Program-made: the position numbers and the translations under genes
Assembly: GCA_031385545.1 (NCBI GenBank)
Contig: JANNBN010000129.1
Span: 1-64,000, forward strand
Direction: 5' to 3'
Source of the DNA: JANNBN01 sp031385545
GTDB lineage: Bacteria > Actinomycetota > Acidimicrobiia > Acidimicrobiales > JANYDT01
Length of the DNA stretch: 64,000 nt
Part shown: positions 8,321-17,497 of the stretch, one piece after another
How the letters are laid out: every line of letters begins with the position of its first letter
Position numbering within the stretch: the first letter of the stretch is position 1
Notes under the pieces: generated by a model
Told to the model about the DNA's origin: nothing
Databases searched by the model: none
What the model saw: only the letters and a program-made list of their open reading frames with translations

Positions 8321-9415
8321 TCAGCGCCGTGCAGCGCCTTCGTAGCCGCTCAGTACGTTCACGACGTTGATGCCGATCGCATCGACCGCGTAGCCACCCT
8401 CGAAGACGAACAGGGTGGGGACTGCAAGTGCAGCAATACGTTCCCCCATTCGGAGATAGTCGGATTGTCGGAGACGAAATCTGCTGATCGGATCACCTTC
8501 GAACGTGTCGACCCCGAGTGACACCACCAGCGCCTCGACCTGCTGGCTCTGCAGTCGCCCGATCGCCTCGACCAGAGTGTGGTCGTAGGAACTCCAGTCG
8601 GTTCCCCATGGCAATGGAAAGTTGTGGTTGGCCCCGATTCCGGCGCCGGCCCCGGTCTCGTCCGCGTGGCCGAGAAAGTATGGGTACTCAACAAACGGGT
8701 CGGCGTGGACCGACGCGAACACCACGTCGCCCCGGTCGTAAAAGATGGATTGCGTCCCGTTGCCGTGGTGATAGTCGACATCGAGAATGCCGACCCGTGG
8801 TGCGCCGCTTGACAAGAGGGCTTGCGCTGCGACAGCGGCGTTGTTGAAGAAGCAATAGCCGCCGTACACATCCGCCGACGCGTGATGCCCTGGTGGTCGG
8901 CAGAGGGCGAACGCACTGGGTTCACCGTGGTTCAACAGGTCAACTCCGGTCAGGCCGACATCGACAGCCGCCGTGATGGCTCGCCATGTGCCGGCCGTGA
9001 TGGGAGTCCCAGCGTCGAGCGAGAAGTACGAGAGCTTTCCGTCGATCGTGCGCGGCACGCGGTCATGGCGCAACGTACGCGTCGGCCAGGTGAGCGGGAG
9101 CGCGTCGTAGGAACCGTGTTCAGCTTCCCATTCATCCCAAGCCGTACGCAGGAAGTCGATGAACGGAGGCGTGTGCACCGCTGCGATGGGTTCCAGGCCG
9201 TGGGCGCTGGGAGAGACCACCGTGCCTAATCCGGCGGACCGAACCTGGGCGAGGACCAGGTCAGCGCGACGCGGCATCTCGAAGCAAGGAACCAATTTGC
9301 CGTCGTTGAGTTCGGACACACCGTCTTGAAGACGATGATCATCGGAGTAGACCGTCTGCACGGACCTTATGGTGCCAGACTCAGGCGGTCCTCCGGCCGC
9401 TTCGGTCATGTCCAT
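8321..9415 (-). CDS. Histone deacetylase superfamily amidohydrolase, acetylpolyamine amidohydrolase-like
   Basis: 364 residues covering the arginase/deacetylase fold. Catalytic features are present: the active-site histidine pair in RPPGHHAS, zinc ligands in ILDVDYHHGNGTQ, the GVDTFEGDPI segment with a third acidic ligand, and the terminal FVFEGGYAV loop. Bacterial members remove acetyl groups from small amines, usually acetylpolyamines, in the cytoplasm. The length and N-terminal YSDDHRLQDG opening agree with the polyamine (AphA-like) branch. It is followed on the same strand by a GNAT acetyltransferase. Histone-like protein substrates cannot be excluded. Confidence 0.88.
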   Translation of the reverse strand: MDMTEAAGGPPESGTIRSVQTVYSDDHRLQDGVSELNDGKLVPCFEMPRRADLVLAQVRSAGLGTVVSPSAHGLEPIAAVHTPPFIDFLRTAWDEWEAEHGSYDALPLTWPTRTLRHDRVPRTIDGKLSYFSLDAGTPITAGTWRAITAAVDVGLTGVDLLNHGEPSAFALCRPPGHHASADVYGGYCFFNNAAVAAQALLSSGAPRVGILDVDYHHGNGTQSIFYDRGDVVFASVHADPFVEYPYFLGHADETGAGAGIGANHNFPLPWGTDWSSYDHTLVEAIGRLQSQQVEALVVSLGVDTFEGDPISRFRLRQSDYLRMGERIAALAVPTLFVFEGGYAVDAIGINVVNVLSGYEGAARR

Positions 9416-9467
9416 TTACGCGTCCTATCGGTCTTCGTCGCGTCGAGGAGCGTGCCAACATCAAGCG

Positions 9468-10283
9468 GTGGCAGTGCTGGTGGACGAATGCAGGTGGCCT
9501 TGGAGAGGGCGGCTGTGGTGTCACCTCGTCAGCGATGTGTCGTTCGACGAATTGCACACGTTCGCACGGTCCCTTGGCATCGCGCGTGTTGCCTTTCAAG
9601 GCGATCACTACGACCTGCATGACGGAGGCAGAGCTGCTGCAATCATCGGCGGTGCACAACCGGTTCCTGGCCGTGAGTTGGTCCGCTCCCTCGCGAGAGC
9701 CGGGTTGCGGCGGGGGCCGGCGTTTGCCCGTGGAGGGCTCGGAGCAGTCGCCGGTCTCCCGGCACCACGGCTGGACACGGATCGGTTGGTGCTTCGTCAG
9801 TGGGCAGCCGACGACACCGAACCGATGCATGCGATCGAGTCCGACCCACAGGTGATGCGGTACCTGGGAGGCCCGGTCTCGATGCATGCCACGAGGCAGC
9901 GTCTCGACAGGGAAGCCGTCGGTCTTGCGCTGCGAGGCATCGGCCGATGGGCGGTTGCACGACGCGACACCGGCGAGCTGATCGGCCGTGTCGGAGTGAG
10001 CGGCGCAGACCCGTTGCTTCCGTTCTCACCGGCGCTCGAGATCGGATGGTGGCTGAGCCGCGCGAGCCAAGGACACGGGTTCGCCACCGAAGCGGCGGAA
10101 GCCGCCCTTCGGTACGGCTTCCACACGCTAGAAGTGGATCGCATCGCAGCATTCAGCGTTCCTGAGAATGTGGCATCTCGAGCCGTCACCGCCCGGCTGG
10201 GGATGGTCGAAGCTGGCGAGTTCGACCATCCACGGTTCGACCCACCGATGCGTCGCCACATCGTTGCCTGGCGGATCCGGTGA
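9468..10283 (+). CDS. DUF4031-GNAT fusion protein
   Basis: 271 residues from GTG 9468, the first start that leaves the DUF4031 domain intact and avoids the divergent deacetylase. Residues 1-80 form DUF4031: VDECRWPWRGRLWCHLVSD, then DELHTFARSLGI, AFQGDHYDLH and a PVPGRELVRSL stretch. Residues about 95-270 form a RimJ-type GNAT domain: LDTDRLVLRQW, EIGWWLSRASQGHGFATEA (acetyl-CoA loop) and ENVASRAVTARLGM. DUF4031 is a small cytoplasmic domain of unknown function common in actinobacteria. The GNAT half may acetylate a protein N-terminus or small amine. The joined arrangement is the point of interest. Confidence 0.8.
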   Translation: MAVLVDECRWPWRGRLWCHLVSDVSFDELHTFARSLGIARVAFQGDHYDLHDGGRAAAIIGGAQPVPGRELVRSLARAGLRRGPAFARGGLGAVAGLPAPRLDTDRLVLRQWAADDTEPMHAIESDPQVMRYLGGPVSMHATRQRLDREAVGLALRGIGRWAVARRDTGELIGRVGVSGADPLLPFSPALEIGWWLSRASQGHGFATEAAEAALRYGFHTLEVDRIAAFSVPENVASRAVTARLGMVEAGEFDHPRFDPPMRRHIVAWRIR

Positions 10284-10301
10284 GGAAGCCGTGCCGGCAA
10301 T

Positions 10302-11459
10302 TCAGCGGCCGCTGAGGCGACCGATGGTTCCCGATGTGCTGGTGACCCACACCTCACCATCGGGAGCGGTGTTGAACGAGGCCAAGTTGTCCAGCGTGAC
10401 TCCGAGCCGCCGCGACTGCCACACGCCGCCGGTTGTGCGCTGACCAACCGAGGCGATCCAGCCTTTGCAGAAGTCGCCGTAGAGGAACCGGCCGGCCAGA
10501 CCCTTGAGCGATTTGCCGCGATAGAACACCCCGCCAGTCACTGAACATCCGTCTGCATGGGAGTACTCCGTGACGGGGTCGACTGAACCAGTCGGCTTCC
10601 TGCCGCCCTCGAATGCATGCTTGCCCTCCCGGAGTTTCCATCCGAAATTTGTTCCGGGCCGGTCAAGGCTGACCACGCTGATCTCTTCGTATGTCCCCTG
10701 GCCGACGTCACCGATGAACAATCGCCGTCCCTCCGCGTCGATGTCGTAGCGCCACGGGTTGCGCAACCCAAGGGCCCAGACCTCTGGCCGCCCTCCTCTT
10801 TCGGCGAACGGGTTTCCTGCCGGAATTCGATATGGGCGCGTATCATCTGGGCGAGGGTCGATCCGTAACATCTTGCCGAGCAGCGAGTCGACGTTCTGCG
10901 CCCGGTTCTGCGGGTCGCCACCTGATCCACCGTCACCGGTGCCGATCCACAGCATGCCCTCAGCATCCACGACAACGTGTCCGCCGTTGTGGTTGCCGTA
11001 TGGCTGTGTGATCGACAAGAGCAGCCGCTCGCGCGTGGCGTCGGCGGAAATGGTCTGCCATGCGTACTCCCGGATCTCGGTGTCACCGGCTGTGTTGGTG
11101 AGGTTGACGAACAGCAGCGAACCGTTTCTCGAAAACGCGGCACCGAGCAGACCCTGTTCGCCGCCGCTGCTCACCTCCTTGGTGAGATCGAGCGCAATAC
11201 CCATGGGAGCAAGGGGCTTTCCGGCCAGCATTCGGATGGTGCCGACCTTCTCAACCACGAACGGTGCCTTGGTCGTTGGGTGCCAAATGACTGCAATCGG
11301 CGAATTGGCGGTCGCCACCGTGGTGAGCCGGAACGCGCTGCTGCCGGAGGCAGCGGATGCGGACCGAGATCCGACGTGGCGTAGACCTCCGAAGGTCAGG
11401 ATGAGCGCGAGCCCGAGCCCGAGCCCGAAGGAACGTTTCGTGGGAGGCATTCCCTCCAT
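10302..11459 (-). CDS. Secreted PQQ-dependent sugar dehydrogenase family protein
   Basis: 385 residues from ATG 11459. A basic start and hydrophobic stretch (SFGLGLGLALILTF) give a signal peptide, so the protein is exported. The rest is a six-bladed glucose/sorbosone dehydrogenase propeller: GGEQGLLGAAFSRNGSL, GNHNGGHVVVDAEGMLWIGTGDGG (calcium and PQQ site, active-site histidine), LGLRNPWRYDID, and GGVFYRGKSL near the end. Family members oxidise sugars with PQQ; many environmental homologues have unknown substrates. An ATG nine bases downstream (11450) is possible but has a G-rich run too close to act as ribosome site. Convergent with the DUF4031 gene, divergent from nth. Confidence 0.87.
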   Translation of the reverse strand: MEGMPPTKRSFGLGLGLALILTFGGLRHVGSRSASAASGSSAFRLTTVATANSPIAVIWHPTTKAPFVVEKVGTIRMLAGKPLAPMGIALDLTKEVSSGGEQGLLGAAFSRNGSLLFVNLTNTAGDTEIREYAWQTISADATRERLLLSITQPYGNHNGGHVVVDAEGMLWIGTGDGGSGGDPQNRAQNVDSLLGKMLRIDPRPDDTRPYRIPAGNPFAERGGRPEVWALGLRNPWRYDIDAEGRRLFIGDVGQGTYEEISVVSLDRPGTNFGWKLREGKHAFEGGRKPTGSVDPVTEYSHADGCSVTGGVFYRGKSLKGLAGRFLYGDFCKGWIASVGQRTTGGVWQSRRLGVTLDNLASFNTAPDGEVWVTSTSGTIGRLSGR

Positions 11460-11519
11460 GCTCGCTGAAGAGTGACCTGTTTGCGGACACTGCACCGTTC
11501 AGCGCTCCTGCGGGTTCAG

Positions 11520-11525
11520 TACGGT
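11520..11525 (+). promoter_or_regulatory. -10 element of a likely leaderless nth transcript
   Basis: TACGGT ends 6 nt before the ATG at 11532, leaving room only for a leaderless mRNA. No ribosome site is present. Confidence 0.45.
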
Positions 11526-11531
11526 GGTCGG

Positions 11532-12194
11532 ATGGGCAAACCCCGTTCACCGAAGGGCCGCGCCGCGCTTGTATCGCAGCGGTTGGCCGAGCTGTACCCC
11601 GGAACCGCCAAAGAACTCTGTGAACTGGATCATCAGAATCCCTTTCAGCTGCTTGCAGCCACAATCCTCAGCGCGCAGACAACCGATGCGCGGGTCAACA
11701 TGGTGACGCCGGTTCTTTTCGATCGCTACCCAACGCCGACAAGCCTGGCATCGGCGATTCCCGAGGAGCTCGAGGAAGTTGTCCACTCCACGGGCTTTTA
11801 CCGGAACAAGGCGAAAAGCCTCATCGGGATGGCGCGGGCGCTGGAAGACCGTTTCGACGGATCCGTCCCGGTTTCGATCGAGGACCTTGTCACGGTTCCG
11901 GGCACTGGTCGCAAGACAGCGAATGTGGTCCGCAGCGTCGCCATGGGTTTGCCGGGGTTGCCCGTCGATACACATGTTCTTCGACTCTCGAAGCGGCTGG
12001 GTCTGGTGGCCGGCGATCTGGGGGATGACCCGGTGAAGGTCGAGTACGCCCTGAACGACCTGGTCCCGGCGGGGGAGCGCGGTGCGTTCAGCTTGCGTGT
12101 GATCCTGCACGGCAGGCGCGTGTGTGATGCGCGCAAACCGCAATGCGGTGCCTGTGTCTTGGCCGATTTCTGCCCCAGTGCGGGGAAGGTGTAG
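11532..12194 (+). CDS. nth: Endonuclease III (base excision repair DNA glycosylase/AP lyase)
   Basis: 220 residues, normal size for Nth. It removes oxidised pyrimidines and cleaves the abasic site. The helix-hairpin-helix LVTVPGTGRKTANVV carries the catalytic lysine, VDTHVLRLSKRLG the catalytic aspartate, and a C-terminal C-X6-C-X2-C-X5-C (CDARKPQCGACVLADFC) the [4Fe-4S] cluster. The ATG at 11532 is chosen because family homology begins just after it and a -10 hexamer sits six bases upstream. An in-frame start at 11472 would add 20 unconserved residues. Confidence 0.93.
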   Translation: MGKPRSPKGRAALVSQRLAELYPGTAKELCELDHQNPFQLLAATILSAQTTDARVNMVTPVLFDRYPTPTSLASAIPEELEEVVHSTGFYRNKAKSLIGMARALEDRFDGSVPVSIEDLVTVPGTGRKTANVVRSVAMGLPGLPVDTHVLRLSKRLGLVAGDLGDDPVKVEYALNDLVPAGERGAFSLRVILHGRRVCDARKPQCGACVLADFCPSAGKV

Positions 12195-12210
12195 CCGGTA
12201 CTCAGCTGTG

Positions 12211-13098
12211 CTACGAACCCCGCATCGGGCGGATGAGCCCCTCTTGCATCACCGACACCACCAGTTCGCCCGACTGCGTGAAGATTTCGCCTCGCGCCAG
12301 TCCGCGGGCGCCGTACGCGGCAGGCGACTCTTGGTCGTAGAGCATCCATTGGTCGGCACGAAACCGACGATGGAACCACATCGCGTGATCCAATGAAACG
12401 CCCATCATGGAGCCGTCTTCCCAGCTGAGATTGTGCGGCAGCAGGATGGAATCCAGCAGGGACATGTCTGACGCGTAGGCAACGACGCATGCGTGGAGCA
12501 GCGGGTCGTCCGGAAGGGTGCCGACCGGCCTGAGCCAGACTTGCTGGCGTGGGTCACCGCCCGCTTCACGTCTTGATCGCAACGAGGGTGAAGCGGTCCG
12601 TGTGTCGATCGGGCGTTCGCGCTGGAACCACTCGATGTGCATCATGTCGGCGTAGCGTTCGGCGAAGGTCGGAAGGGACTCGGGGTCGGGCGCCGGTGGC
12701 ATCGGCCGCTGATGCATCGGGCCGTCTTCGTGCGCATGGAACGAAGCGGACAGGTTGAAGATCGGTTCCCCGTGCTGGACTGCCACCACTCGACGTGTCG
12801 CAAAACTTCTTCCGTCGCGGATGCGGTCCACGAGGTAGAGCGTCGGCCGATGAGGGTCGCCCGGCCGGAGAAAGTACGCGTGCAGAGAATGAACGGGTTT
12901 GTCGGCGACGGTGCGCCCGGCCGCAACTAATGCCTGTGCGGCGACCTGCCCTCCGAACGTTCGTAACCGGTTCTCGTCGGTATGCGGGCCGCGGAACACG
13001 TTGAGCTCGATCTGCTCAAGATCGAGCAGGCTGATGAGCCGTTGCAGCGGTCCCGGGTCGACGTCGTTTGCAGACATGCGCTTGAGTTTCGCACCCAT
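12211..13098 (-). CDS. tesB: Acyl-CoA thioesterase II
   Basis: 295 residues with the double hot-dog fold of TesB. The first domain shows VFRGPHTDENRLRTFGGQVAAQAL and HSLHAYFLRPGDP; the second shows LLHACVVAYASDMSLLDSILLPH with the active-site aspartate, ASLDHAMWFHR-like SLDHAMWFHRRFRADQW, and the final RGLARGEIFTQSGELVVSV. It hydrolyses medium- and long-chain acyl-CoA to free acid and CoA in the cytoplasm. Length and motifs match E. coli TesB. An ATG at 13077 (MSANDVDPG) is an alternative start. The stop lies 16 bp from the convergent nth stop. Confidence 0.92.
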   Translation of the reverse strand: MGAKLKRMSANDVDPGPLQRLISLLDLEQIELNVFRGPHTDENRLRTFGGQVAAQALVAAGRTVADKPVHSLHAYFLRPGDPHRPTLYLVDRIRDGRSFATRRVVAVQHGEPIFNLSASFHAHEDGPMHQRPMPPAPDPESLPTFAERYADMMHIEWFQRERPIDTRTASPSLRSRREAGGDPRQQVWLRPVGTLPDDPLLHACVVAYASDMSLLDSILLPHNLSWEDGSMMGVSLDHAMWFHRRFRADQWMLYDQESPAAYGARGLARGEIFTQSGELVVSVMQEGLIRPMRGS

Positions 13099-13131
13099 GA
13101 ACTGAACCGTCGCTCAAGTTGGTCGCCAGCC

Positions 13132-13671
13132 ATGCCGATTGTCCCTGACATGGAATCGGTCGATCTAAACTTGCCAGCTGTGCAACTGACACCGCGGCGG
13201 GTTTTTGCTTGGCTGCGCACCGAGACGGGCCGAAAATGGTTGCTGTACGGCACCGTTTCAGGTATCGCCATTCTGACCTCCTGGCTGTCGTTCGCCTTGG
13301 CTCACAACATTCTTGGATGGACCATTGTCGCAGCCCAGGTGTTCTCGGTGATCGTGAGCACCGTCCCTGCGTTCTTCCTCAGCCGGTCGTGGGTGTGGGC
13401 CAAAGATGGCAAGGTGTCGTTCCAGAAGGAAGTGCTCCCGTTCTGGATTCTCTCCCTCATTCAGTTCTTCATTTCGGTGGGCGTCATCAAGCTCGCCGAG
13501 AAGTGGATCAACTCCACGTTCGACGACCGGGCGACCCGCACGGTCGTGGTGCAGATCATCAACCTGGTGCTCTACGGCGCAATGTGGTTCGGCAAGTTCT
13601 TCTTCCTGAACAACCTGTTGTTCAGGGCTGAGCGCAGCGCCGAGACCGCAACTCCTTCTTCCCTCATCTAA
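13132..13671 (+). CDS. GtrA-family membrane protein
   Basis: 179 residues, four predicted transmembrane helices. The helices include WLLYGTVSGIAILTSWLSF, a second around VAAQVFSVIVSTVPAFF, then the loop NxSR-like SRSWVWA conserved in GtrA proteins, a third (FWILSLIQFFISVGVI) and a fourth (INLVLYGAMWFGKFF). GtrA-like proteins are thought to help flip undecaprenyl-linked sugars across the membrane for cell-surface glycosylation. No partner glycosyltransferase is adjacent, although one occurs at 15.8 kb. Start is ATG 13132 or ATG 13150 (MESVDLN). Confidence 0.8.
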   Translation: MPIVPDMESVDLNLPAVQLTPRRVFAWLRTETGRKWLLYGTVSGIAILTSWLSFALAHNILGWTIVAAQVFSVIVSTVPAFFLSRSWVWAKDGKVSFQKEVLPFWILSLIQFFISVGVIKLAEKWINSTFDDRATRTVVVQIINLVLYGAMWFGKFFFLNNLLFRAERSAETATPSSLI

Positions 13672-13723
13672 CCCGTTGCGAGCGCCGTGCAGCCATGCGT
13701 CGTTCGCGGCAACCGCACGCCAG

Positions 13724-13729
13724 TAGTTT
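13724..13729 (+). promoter_or_regulatory. -10 element of likely leaderless transcript
   Basis: TAGTTT ends six bases before the GTG at 13736; no ribosome site is present. Confidence 0.4.
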
Positions 13730-13735
13730 CGCTCC

Positions 13736-15847
13736 GTGGGCCTCGCTGACGATCTCCGTGCGCTGTCGGCAGACGACCTCGCAAAACTGCTGACAGCACG
13801 CCCAGAGTTGGCTGAGCCGCCGCCGGTCACCATGACCGACCTCGCCAACCGTGCCGCCGCCCCCTACAGCGTCCAACTGTGCGTGTCAGCGCTTAACGCG
13901 TTCGGCATCCAGGTACTGCACGGAGTTCTGCTTTTAGGCGGCCGAGCAACGCCCGGATCCCTTGCGCTTCTCAGCGCCACGACCGCGCCAGAGACAATCC
14001 TGCTCGACGAACTTCACCGCTTGCGAACTCTCGGGCTGGTTTCCGTTCAACATGGGATGTGGAGGATGGCCACCGCCGTGTCGCGGGTCTTGGCGCGCCC
14101 GTTCGGCCTGGGCGAAACCCTTGAGCACAGTTTCGACCGTCACGGGCCGGCCGACCTGCGAGTCATCGCCGAAAACCTCGGTCTTGATCCGGTGGTGGGC
14201 AAGGTCGGCCTCATCCGCCTGATCGCCAACCATCTCCGTGATCCGCAGCAGGTTCTGGCACTCCTGGAACGGCTGCCGGCAGAGACGGTCGAGATGCTCA
14301 CCCATACAGTGCTGCTCGGCACGTCGGTCCTCCACGTCCCGGGCCTCATGCAGCGCATGAGAGTTCCACTTGAAGCAGCCCAGTTGCTCAGCCACGGCAT
14401 GATCGTTCCGTTGGACTGGGACCAGGCCGAGATCCCGCGCGAAATCTCGCTAGTGCTTCTCGGCGGTAAACCACTGCGCGCATACGACATGCAGGCACCG
14501 TCGGTCCTCGGCAACGGTAACCCGATCCTGGACGAGCGGGTGGCCCCTCCAGCGTTGGTCGACCTGCTCTCGCGGTTGCTCATTCGGCTTGCCGAGCAAC
14601 CGGTTGCTGCTCTGAAAGCAGGCGGGATCGGCATCACAGCCATGAAGTCGATCGCCAAGGAATTGGGGATCGATCAGCGGTTGGCCGTCCGGGTGGTTGG
14701 GTTCGCAGGCATGGCGCGGCTGATCTCACTCGAGCTGTACCAGTCCGAGGTCACCATCACCCCAGTGGGACGTGACTGGCTTGAAGCCCGTGGATCATCG
14801 CAGTGGCTTTCGGTGGTCGAGGGCTGGCGCAGGTCGACGCACGATCTTTCCGACCACCTGGTTGCCGAAGACCCGATTGCGCCGCTGCGCATCGACGCTG
14901 TGCTCACCAATGCACCATGGCGGCGCGCGCGGGTCATGGCTGCTCTTGACAGATCTCAGTTCGACGGGTCCGTCGATTTGCACTCGCTCGTCAACCACGT
15001 GCTGTGGGACGGACCGTCGCGGTGGGCAATGGCGGGCAAGGACGCGTACGACGCCGTCGGAGTCATCCTTGGCGATCTATCCGTCCTCGGCCTGGTGAAG
15101 GACAACCAGCTCACCAGCGCTGCCCGTGCGCTCATCCTCGGCGACCCCCAACGTGTCATCGAGCTGGTCAGTGCCGAGTTCCCGGACCCGCTTCATACGT
15201 TCACGGTGCAGGGCGACCTGACTGCGATCGCCCCGGGCGAACTCCGATCCGACATCGCGGCGGAACTCGGGGTGCTCGCAGATGTGGAGTCACGCGGCGG
15301 AGCCACGCTCCTGCGTTTCACCGACGAGAGCCTCAACCGTGCCATGGACCGGGGCCGGTCACCCGAGGTCATCAGCGAATTCCTCGAACGACATGCCCGC
15401 CCTTCGGTACCTCAAGCGCTCAGGGTGCTCGTGTCCGACGTGGGACGGCGCCACGGCAGAATACGAACTGGCGCTTCATCTAGTTATCTGCGCGCAGACG
15501 ATCCGGCGGTGCTCGCTGCTGTGGTCAACAGCCGAAAGCTGACCAAGGCCAAGCTGCGGCTTCTGGCTCCGACGGTTGCAGTGAGCGAGCTGGACCCGGC
15601 GAGGTTGCTGAAGGCTGTTCGTGACGCCGGGTTCGCACCTATGCCTGAAGATGGCGGAGGGAACGTCATCGGAACGGCCCCAGATCCGAACAGCAGGAAG
15701 GCATTCCAGCGAGAGCTTCCTGACCGCTACGTCATTGACGCTGAGCGCTCATGGTCGGCTGGGCTGGCAGGCGCCGACGTTGCTGCTCTGCATCCGACCA
15801 CCCCGGTGCGCAGGCTGGCTGACCGGCTCCGATCGGGACGGGTGTGA
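13736..15847 (+). CDS. Helicase-associated protein, partner-type of actinobacterial XPB (Helicase_C_3 domain)
   Basis: 703 residues, mostly helical repeats of wHTH type without any P-loop, so it is not a helicase itself. It resembles the large actinobacterial helicase-associated protein family (Mycobacterium Rv0862c type), whose gene sits beside XPB helicase. Recognisable parts are an N-terminal DNA-binding region, a middle stretch of repeated winged helices, and a C-terminal part around FTVQGDLTAIAPGEL with the following Helicase_C_3-like region. Its likely job is to work with XPB on damaged DNA; this is inferred from gene neighbourhoods. Here XPB is 5.5 kb away rather than adjacent. GTG start; the stop overlaps the next gene by four bases. 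Confidence 0.72.
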   Translation: MGLADDLRALSADDLAKLLTARPELAEPPPVTMTDLANRAAAPYSVQLCVSALNAFGIQVLHGVLLLGGRATPGSLALLSATTAPETILLDELHRLRTLGLVSVQHGMWRMATAVSRVLARPFGLGETLEHSFDRHGPADLRVIAENLGLDPVVGKVGLIRLIANHLRDPQQVLALLERLPAETVEMLTHTVLLGTSVLHVPGLMQRMRVPLEAAQLLSHGMIVPLDWDQAEIPREISLVLLGGKPLRAYDMQAPSVLGNGNPILDERVAPPALVDLLSRLLIRLAEQPVAALKAGGIGITAMKSIAKELGIDQRLAVRVVGFAGMARLISLELYQSEVTITPVGRDWLEARGSSQWLSVVEGWRRSTHDLSDHLVAEDPIAPLRIDAVLTNAPWRRARVMAALDRSQFDGSVDLHSLVNHVLWDGPSRWAMAGKDAYDAVGVILGDLSVLGLVKDNQLTSAARALILGDPQRVIELVSAEFPDPLHTFTVQGDLTAIAPGELRSDIAAELGVLADVESRGGATLLRFTDESLNRAMDRGRSPEVISEFLERHARPSVPQALRVLVSDVGRRHGRIRTGASSSYLRADDPAVLAAVVNSRKLTKAKLRLLAPTVAVSELDPARLLKAVRDAGFAPMPEDGGGNVIGTAPDPNSRKAFQRELPDRYVIDAERSWSAGLAGADVAALHPTTPVRRLADRLRSGRV

Positions 15848-17376
15848 GTCTTTCCGAGCAGATCCTCGACGCCCTCGCTGCCCGCCCGGGCGCGCCCTCT
15901 GAGCGGGCGGCATTGCTGGAGTGGAGCAGCGCATGCGATCCGGTTGATCCGCCCGGTATTTCGCGCTTCCTCTTCGCCTTGTTCCGAGCGAGGGCTGATT
16001 TGCAACAGACCTTCCTTGGCATCTATCTCGACCCCGATGCGCGTCTCCGATATCTGCTGTGGGCTCATTACTTTGCGGGTCACGAAACCGGTGCGCCTTC
16101 CGAATTGATTCCCCCACTCCCGGCAGGGGTGACCTCGCTGACCCCCGCTCCCGTGGTCGATCCCTCCCCCCGACAACGAGGTGTCGGTGTGCTGGGATAT
16201 CTACGGGCGATCCATGGTCTTGGCGCTGCTGCGCGTCGTCTTGTCCGGATTTTGGATTCAATCGGGGAGCCACTTCGTCTGTACCCCTACGACCACACGA
16301 TCGCACCGCTGCTCCTTGACGGAATGGAGCGGGACTCACGTCTCGGTGTCGCGCGGTCGCACGATGATGTGGAGTTCCCCGATGTGCTTGTGGCCGTCCT
16401 CGGCCCGCACGAACTGAGCTTGGTCCCCGTGATCCTCGGTGGGTCGGCGTTGGCCGGCGTCAAACGGATCGGGTTGCTCTTCTGGGAAACCGATGTCCTG
16501 CCGCCAGAACTGGCGGACGGTTTCACCGACCTGTGTGAGGTATGGGTCACCAGCGAATACACTGCAGCCGCAGTTCGACCCATCCTGCCGAAGTCCACTG
16601 GACTGCACATCATCCCGCTCGGTGCCTCTGTCCTCGGCACATATGTTGACCCTGCGGTGCGGGCCGAAGCGCGTCGCGGCTGGTCTGAACGCCTCGGGGT
16701 GCTGCCCACAACCATCGTCGCCGGGCAGGTCTTCGACTACTCCAGCGGTGTTGAACGCAAGAACCCATCGGCGCTGGTTCACGCCTGGTGCCTTGCCTTT
16801 CCGCAGGCTGACCCGATTCGTCGAATACTGGTGTTCAAGACCATCGGGTCGGGCGCACACCGCGAACTTGCTTCCGAGTTCCGCGAGCGGGTGAGTTCCC
16901 TCGCCCGGTCCGATGTGTGCTTCGTCGATGACGCACTGCCGCCGGAGCAGCATGCTGCGTTCATGGAACGCCTCGATCTGGTTGCGTCGTTGCACCGTGC
17001 AGAGGGATACGGGTTGGTGTTGCTCGAAGCGATGTATCGCGGGATACCGGTCATTGCGTCGGCGTATTCCGGCAACCTGGCATTCATGAACGAAGCCAAC
17101 TCGTGGCTGGTGCCGTGCGGTCCCACCGTGTTGCAAGCCGATGAGGGTCCGTATCCCGCAGGCTCTGCTTGGGGCGAGCCCGACGTCGCCGCGGCCGCAG
17201 CAGCGTTGCTGGACGTCACACTCGGACTATCCGGGCAAGATCCTCTGCGCGCAGAGCAAGTTGCCGACCGTGTGAGCGCTGCGCGGATGACAGCTCAACC
17301 ACTTGTCGATGGTTCCGCTGCCGCAACCGCTGTCCAGGAACGACTCGCTGTGGTTCGAGCGACCCAACCTGGATGA
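15844..17376 (+). CDS. Glycosyltransferase family 4-like protein
   Basis: 510 residues. The C-terminal half is a GT-B Rossmann domain with the family 4 signature: GQVFDYSSGVERKNP, LVFKTIGSG, DVCFVDDALPPEQHAAFMERLDLVASLH, then the nucleotide-sugar motif EGYGLVLLEAMYRGIPVIAS with its E-X7-E pair. The N-terminal 120 residues are helical and not clearly assigned. The enzyme probably transfers a sugar from a nucleotide donor to a cell-surface glycan or glycolipid. It starts at GTG 15844 overlapping the helicase-associated gene (GTGA), so it is translationally coupled to it although the functions appear unrelated. Confidence 0.82.
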   Translation: MSLSEQILDALAARPGAPSERAALLEWSSACDPVDPPGISRFLFALFRARADLQQTFLGIYLDPDARLRYLLWAHYFAGHETGAPSELIPPLPAGVTSLTPAPVVDPSPRQRGVGVLGYLRAIHGLGAAARRLVRILDSIGEPLRLYPYDHTIAPLLLDGMERDSRLGVARSHDDVEFPDVLVAVLGPHELSLVPVILGGSALAGVKRIGLLFWETDVLPPELADGFTDLCEVWVTSEYTAAAVRPILPKSTGLHIIPLGASVLGTYVDPAVRAEARRGWSERLGVLPTTIVAGQVFDYSSGVERKNPSALVHAWCLAFPQADPIRRILVFKTIGSGAHRELASEFRERVSSLARSDVCFVDDALPPEQHAAFMERLDLVASLHRAEGYGLVLLEAMYRGIPVIASAYSGNLAFMNEANSWLVPCGPTVLQADEGPYPAGSAWGEPDVAAAAAALLDVTLGLSGQDPLRAEQVADRVSAARMTAQPLVDGSAAATAVQERLAVVRATQPG

Positions 17377-17497
17377 GGCTGTTTGCTTCGGCCATCACTG
17401 AGGCGGGAGCGGCTGCGGTGCATGAGGTCCGATGTACCGAGCACTCACAATCCGTGCAGTGAGCGTTGACGCGTTGAACCCGTGGTCGACTCCCGAG

